In this document: positions 7,219-10,252 of the stretch, piece after piece | Layout: each line of letters opens with the position of its first letter | Numbering within the stretch: the first letter of the stretch is position 1 | Notes under the pieces: generated by a model | The model's database searches: none | What the model saw: the letters and a program-made list of their open reading frames with translations, nothing else | What the model was told of the DNA's origin: nothing | Position numbers and translations under genes: made by a program | NCBI RefSeq assembly: GCF_002341865.1 | Contig: NZ_DDOV01000051.1 | Coordinates: forward strand, 1-10,252 | Length of the DNA: 10,252 nucleotides | Source: Clostridium sp. UBA2485 | Lineage (GTDB): Bacteria > Bacillota > Clostridia > Clostridiales > Clostridiaceae | Direction: 5' to 3'

Positions 7219-8169
7219 ATGTCGTTTTCACTAAAGGTAAAAAATGAAATATGCAGGTATACTGACCTAAATAAAAAAGAAGCAATAGCTGAGCTTTCTG
7301 GAATAATGAAAGCTAGTGGAACTTTAGGCCTTGGAGCTAATAAAGCAATGAGCTTTAAAGTTATTACTGAAAATCCAGCTATTGCTAGACTTATATTTAA
7401 ACTATTAAAAGAGCATTTTAACATACATACAAAGTTATTAGTAAAAAGAAGCAATTCATTAAAGAAAAATAACGTATATGTAGTTATGATAACAGAAGAT
7501 ATGAATGTTAAGGAATTATTATTGGAAGTAGGAGTTCTAACTAATAAGGATTTTTTAGGATTAGACTATAGTATTCCTAAAAGAATAATAAGTGAAGAAA
7601 GTCATAAAAGAGCTTATATTAGAGGTGCTTTTTTAGGTGGAGGAAGTATTAGCAATCCTGAAAAAACTTATCATTTAGAATTTGTAACCCATAATTTAGA
7701 TTATGCAAATGAGTTGAGTAATCTAATTAATAGTTATGGATTATCTTCTAAGGTGATTCAAAGAAAAAGCAGTTATGTGATTTACATTAAAGAGGGAGAA
7801 CAAATTGTGGACCTATTAAATATTATAGGTGCTCATAGTTCTCTTTTAGAGCTTGAAAATATAAGAATAATGAAGGAAATGAGAAACAATGTAAATAGAC
7901 TTGTTAACTGTGAAACTGCTAATCTAAGTAAAACAGTAAATGCAGCGGTAAGACAGGTTGAGAGTATAAAAATGATTCAAAATGAGATTGGACTTAATAG
8001 ATTACCAAAAAACTTAAGAGAAATTGCAGAGTTAAGATTAGAATATCCTGATGAATCTCTAAAGGAATTAGGTGGAATGTTGAATCCTCCAGTAGGTAAA
8101 TCAGGTGTTAATCATAGACTTAGAAGAATTGAAAAGATAGCTGAAGAACTACGGAAGGAAGAGAGATAA
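7219..8169 (+). CDS. whiA: DNA-binding protein WhiA
   Basis: WhiA is a bacterial regulator related to LAGLIDADG homing endonucleases. It controls sporulation-associated division in Streptomyces, while in B. subtilis it influences cell division and chromosome segregation. At 316 aa it has the normal length. The N-terminal half contains the endonuclease-like fold, with GIMKASGTLGLG (28-39) and the degenerate LAGLIDADG-like stretch AYIRGAFLGGGSISNP (132-147). The catalytic acidic residues of true homing endonucleases are absent, as expected. The C-terminus (about 258-312) is a helix-turn-helix with the conserved LPKNLREIAELRLEYPDESL and VGKSGVNHRLRRI segments. The SD AGGGAG (7202-7207) lies in the end of yvcK, so the genes are coupled. 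The next gene starts 3 bp after its stop. Confidence 0.97.
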   Translation: MSFSLKVKNEICRYTDLNKKEAIAELSGIMKASGTLGLGANKAMSFKVITENPAIARLIFKLLKEHFNIHTKLLVKRSNSLKKNNVYVVMITEDMNVKELLLEVGVLTNKDFLGLDYSIPKRIISEESHKRAYIRGAFLGGGSISNPEKTYHLEFVTHNLDYANELSNLINSYGLSSKVIQRKSSYVIYIKEGEQIVDLLNIIGAHSSLLELENIRIMKEMRNNVNRLVNCETANLSKTVNAAVRQVESIKMIQNEIGLNRLPKNLREIAELRLEYPDESLKELGGMLNPPVGKSGVNHRLRRIEKIAEELRKEER

Positions 8170-8172
8170 ATC

Positions 8173-9477
8173 ATGTCAAAGCACGAAGAGATTATAAAGT
8201 ATATACTCTCATTGGATATAGGAACTAAAATTTCTGTAAGAGGTGTAAGTAGTGAACTAGGAGTTAGTGAAGGTACTGCTTATAGAGCTATTAAAGAGTG
8301 TGAGGCTATAGGCATTGTTAATACAATCTCAAGAGTTGGAACTGTTAGGGTTGAAAAATTAGAGAAAAAGCATATAGATAAATTAACATTTGGAGACATT
8401 GCTAATATTGTTGAAGGAACGATAATAGGTGGAGAAGATGGAATTGATAAGGCTTTAGATAGATTTGTAATTGGTGCAATGGAAGTAGAAACTATACCTA
8501 AATACATAAATCCAGGATCATTACTTATAGTAGGTAATAGGGAAGAAGCCCAAAAACTTGCGCTTGAAAATCACTGTGCAGTACTTATTACAGGAGGGTT
8601 TGAGTGCAGTGAAGAAATTATAAATTTAGCAGATGAAAAGCATCTTCCTCTTATTTCCTCTACCTATGATACCTTTACAGTGGCTAGTATGATTAATAGG
8701 GCAATTTTTGAAAATAATATAAAAAAGGATATTATTTTAGTGGAAGATATAATGGAAACTCATCCTTCTTACCTTACTATAAAAGATGATATTAAAAAAT
8801 TGAAGGATTTAGTTAGTGAAACTGAACATGAAAGATATCCTGTTATTGATGAAGATCATAAAGTTGTTGGAATTGTTACTTTAGCAGATATTCCCAACAA
8901 TACAGATGATAGTGAATTAATAGAAAAAATTATGATAAAAGAACCTATAGGTGTTTCACCTACTACTACATTAGCTTATGCAGCTCATATTATGGCATGG
9001 GAAGGGATAAAACTTTGCCCTGTAGTTAATAAGAAGAAATTAGTAGGAGTTATATCCAGAGAGGATGTTATTAAAGCTATGCAAATAGCAGTAAGACAGC
9101 CTCATGTAGGGGAAACTATGGATGATTTAATAATAAAGAATTTTGAGTTTGAAGCTCAGAAGGATACTATGCATTTTTGGGGTGAAATAGTGCCGGAAAT
9201 GTTAGATTCTATAGGCACAGCATCATGGAATGTACTCAATATGATGCTTTCAACTATGGGAACTATGGCACTTAGACAAAATAGTAATGCAAATGTAGCA
9301 ATAGATAGTTTCTCATCATATTTTACAAAACCTGTTCAAATGGGAAGAGTAATAGATGTCTATGCTGAAGTTCTAGATAGAGGAAGATATTATTCAAAGG
9401 TAGAAATATCTATGTATAACAGTCAAAAAGAATTAGTTGCAAAGTCAGTACTTTCAGCGAAGGTATTAAAAAAATAA
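8173..9477 (+). CDS. wHTH-DRTGG-CBS-hotdog transcriptional regulator, SpxR/YtoI type
   Basis: A 434-aa multidomain protein of the CBS-HotDog transcription factor family, which includes pneumococcal SpxR and B. subtilis YtoI. Visible order: winged helix-turn-helix (about 1-60, VSEGTAYRAIKECEAIGIV), DRTGG domain (about 70-180), CBS1 (about 188-240, VEDIMETHPSYL...VVGIVTLADI), CBS2 (about 250-305, IMIKEPIGVSP...LVGVISREDV) and a C-terminal hotdog/thioesterase-like domain (about 320-434). CBS pairs commonly bind adenine nucleotides, and hotdog folds acyl-CoA-like ligands, so it is probably a DNA-binding sensor of energy or acyl-CoA state; this is inference. The ATG lies 3 bp after whiA, with AAGGAAGAG inside the whiA end, and a terminator follows. 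Many clostridia place other genes after whiA (for example HPr-like), so the neighbour is of interest. Confidence 0.9.
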   Translation: MSKHEEIIKYILSLDIGTKISVRGVSSELGVSEGTAYRAIKECEAIGIVNTISRVGTVRVEKLEKKHIDKLTFGDIANIVEGTIIGGEDGIDKALDRFVIGAMEVETIPKYINPGSLLIVGNREEAQKLALENHCAVLITGGFECSEEIINLADEKHLPLISSTYDTFTVASMINRAIFENNIKKDIILVEDIMETHPSYLTIKDDIKKLKDLVSETEHERYPVIDEDHKVVGIVTLADIPNNTDDSELIEKIMIKEPIGVSPTTTLAYAAHIMAWEGIKLCPVVNKKKLVGVISREDVIKAMQIAVRQPHVGETMDDLIIKNFEFEAQKDTMHFWGEIVPEMLDSIGTASWNVLNMMLSTMGTMALRQNSNANVAIDSFSSYFTKPVQMGRVIDVYAEVLDRGRYYSKVEISMYNSQKELVAKSVLSAKVLKK

Positions 9478-9515
9478 ACTTAATATTAAAAGATATAAAA
9501 TATTATAATTAATGG

Positions 9516-9546
9516 CCCTAGGATAGTTTTAATTCTAGGGGTTTTT
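9516..9546 (+). terminator. intrinsic terminator closing the rapZ-yvcK-whiA-regulator cluster
   Basis: Stem CCCTAGGAT (9516-9524) pairs with ATTCTAGGG (9532-9540) with one G:T wobble and a 7-nt loop, followed by G and five T (9542-9546). It starts 39 bp after the regulator stop codon. Confidence 0.85.
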
Positions 9547-9573
9547 AATGGAGAAAATTTATTTTACATAAAT

Positions 9574-9624
9574 TCTTCACTTTTCATTCTTAATTTTTAA
9601 TTCATGGTAAAAATTTTATTATGG
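9574..9624. repeat. heptad repeat with adjoining ATGGT...ATGG module
   Basis: Four 7-nt units in register, tcttcac, ttttcat, tcttaat and ttttaat (9574-9601), are followed at 9604-9624 by a module that starts ATGGTAAAAATT and ends ATGG. The same kind of module (ATGGTTAAAATTCCATGG, 4754-4771) follows the heptad units of the inverted element upstream of rapZ. It is non-coding and probably a dispersed repeat. Confidence 0.5.
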
Positions 9625-9627
9625 AAA

Positions 9628-9680
9628 TTAAAATCATGTATAAGTTAAATTCCTATTATGGAATCCTATATATGATTTAA
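9628..9680. repeat. two-tier inverted repeat upstream of the Dabb gene
   Basis: Outer arms ttaaaatcatgtata (9628-9642) and tatatatgatttaa (9667-9680) are imperfect reverse complements. Nested inside, attcc (9649-9653) pairs perfectly with ggaat (9660-9664) around a tattat loop. The structure ends about 20 bases before the AAGGAGGGGG Shine-Dalgarno of the next gene, so it would lie in its 5' leader or promoter region. Confidence 0.45.
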
Positions 9681-9711
9681 TAAAAATAACCTATATATAA
9701 GGAGGGGGACT

Positions 9712-10002
9712 ATGTTTACTCATATTGTATTTTTTAAATTAAAAGAAGCTACATACGAGAATTTACAAAAATCTAAAAACATTTTATTATCTATGGAGGG
9801 AAAAATTCCAATGCTTAAATACCTAGAGATTGGAGTGGATGAACTTCACACAGAACGTTCATATGATGTAGTTTTAATTACAAGGTTTGATTCACTAGAT
9901 GATATGAATGCTTATCAAACACACCCTTATCATGTAGCACAAGTATTAGCACCATTAAAAGATATGATTGAATCTTCAAAAGCTGTAGATTATGCTCAGT
10001 AA
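9712..10002 (+). CDS. Dabb family protein (stress-responsive A/B barrel domain)
   Basis: A 96-aa small cytoplasmic protein with the dimeric alpha/beta-barrel (Dabb) fold. It opens with MFTHIVFFKLK and has the typical YDVVLITRFDSLDDMNAYQTHPYH segment (51-74), with H4, H71 and H74 in the conserved places. Family members include stress-induced plant proteins and small bacterial proteins, mostly of unknown biochemical function, and some relatives are oxygenases or cyclases. The start is supported by a very strong SD, AAGGAGGGGG (9699-9707 region), a few bases before the ATG. It is a separate unit, being preceded by a terminator and repeats. No terminator is clear between it and the mobile-element end downstream. 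Confidence 0.9.
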   Translation: MFTHIVFFKLKEATYENLQKSKNILLSMEGKIPMLKYLEIGVDELHTERSYDVVLITRFDSLDDMNAYQTHPYHVAQVLAPLKDMIESSKAVDYAQ

Positions 10003-10050
10003 TAAAAATGTTTGCAAAAAGGATTTCAAATACTAAATAAAATTCATAAT

Positions 10051-10133
10051 GTACAGTTCACAAGATGTAATTGCTAAAGAAATTAAAAATTAGTTTTTAA
10101 AATTCCTAGTTTTGATGAAATTGTGAACTGTAC
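10051..10133. repeat. perfect 13-bp inverted repeat next to the mobile-element end
   Basis: GTACAGTTCACAA (10051-10063) and TTGTGAACTGTAC (10121-10133) are exact reverse complements 57 bp apart, with an A+T-rich interior. The right arm touches the GC-richer sequence that begins at 10134. The 7-mer AGTTCAC of the arms recurs at the end of the adjoining element (minus strand, 10146-10140). It could be the end structure of a small palindromic element, or part of the IS end itself. Confidence 0.65.
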
Positions 10134-10252
10134 GTTGAAGTGAACTACTACCGCTTACTTCGTTGAAGTGGTAGCTTCGTGGTCAATACTCCCAACGGAG
10201 CAAGTTTACCCACGCTCAAAAGGTCGAACTAACCTCCTTATAATACCAAAAT
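10134..10252 (-). mobile_element. probable right end of an IS200/IS605-family (TnpB-type) element, running off the window
   Basis: From about 10134 the sequence becomes clearly richer in G+C than the preceding DNA. Read on the minus strand it ends in a hairpin, CTACCACTT (10174-10166) with AAGCGGTAG (10156-10148), followed by TAGTTCAC ending at 10140. A subterminal hairpin followed by a short single-stranded tail is the arrangement of IS200/IS605 right ends, and the sequence resembles clostridial examples as I remember them. The transposase or tnpB gene would be on the minus strand beyond 10252. In the visible part its possible 3' end is ambiguous: one frame reads to a TAA at 10206-10208 (…RLVRPFERG) and another stops at 10238-10240. 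A non-autonomous derivative is also possible. Confidence 0.55.
10140..10230 (-). ncRNA. putative omega RNA (reRNA) 3' scaffold of a TnpB element
   Basis: In TnpB-encoding IS605 elements, the RNA from the tnpB 3' end through the right end forms the guide RNA scaffold. Here the minus strand shows a small CTCC-GTTG-GGAG hairpin (10200-10189), the linker TATTGACCACGAAG, the 9-bp terminal hairpin (10174-10148, one wobble), and the TAGTTCAC end at 10140. The next bases on the minus strand (10139-10120) would then be the guide. This rests on structural resemblance only; no tnpB is visible in the window. Confidence 0.35.

Noticed and set aside
10206..10252. Partial minus-strand CDS as the 3' end of tnpB
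   Set aside because: Only 15 codons are visible and more than one frame could be the true end, so no CDS is annotated; it is described in the mobile-element entry.

Overview
The window looks like chromosomal DNA of a low-GC Firmicute of the Clostridium sensu stricto type. The base composition is strongly A+T rich, Shine-Dalgarno sequences are strong, TTG starts are used, and the order uvrC - PHP phosphatase - murB - rapZ - yvcK - whiA is the usual clostridial one. Protein identities come from motif recognition only; no database search was run. All nine confident genes are on the + strand and most of the window is ordinary housekeeping DNA.

Layout: positions 1-86 hold the upstream edge, with a perfect 11-bp hairpin and a heptanucleotide repeat. 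Next come a YdjM-family membrane metal-dependent hydrolase (87-689) and uvrC (707-2581), closely spaced and probably cotranscribed. A PHP-domain phosphatase of the YcdX type (2704-3423) and murB (3501-4418) follow. murB ends in a clear hairpin terminator that overlaps its stop codon. A 573-bp gene-free stretch (4419-4991) contains a perfect 16-bp inverted repeat, an extended -10 promoter, a leader-like SD with a 16-codon frame lacking a normal start, and a degenerate inverted-repeat element whose arms are heptad repeats. A tightly packed cluster comes next: rapZ (4992-5876), yvcK (5873-7216, 4-bp overlap), whiA (7219-8169, 2-bp gap) and a wHTH-DRTGG-CBS-hotdog regulator of the SpxR/YtoI type (8173-9477, 3-bp gap). 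It closes with a good intrinsic terminator at 9516-9546. A small Dabb (stress-responsive A/B barrel) gene lies at 9712-10002.

Functionally, rapZ-yvcK-whiA ties cell-envelope and carbon metabolism (RapZ, YvcK) to a growth and division DNA-binding protein (WhiA). murB, just upstream behind its own terminator, makes UDP-MurNAc. The nucleotide-sensing type of regulator after whiA probably adds a metabolic input. uvrC is the nucleotide-excision-repair incision nuclease.

The least ordinary part is the right edge. From about 10134 the composition becomes GC-richer and the minus strand carries a hairpin and flanking sequence resembling the right end (and TnpB omega/reRNA 3' region) of an IS200/IS605-family element, whose body would lie beyond the window. 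A perfect 13-bp inverted repeat (10051-10063 / 10121-10133) sits directly beside it. A second theme is a dispersed heptad repeat family found in three intergenic places, two of them followed by the same ATGGT..AAAATT..ATGG module. I found no convincing evidence of a wholly new multi-gene system.
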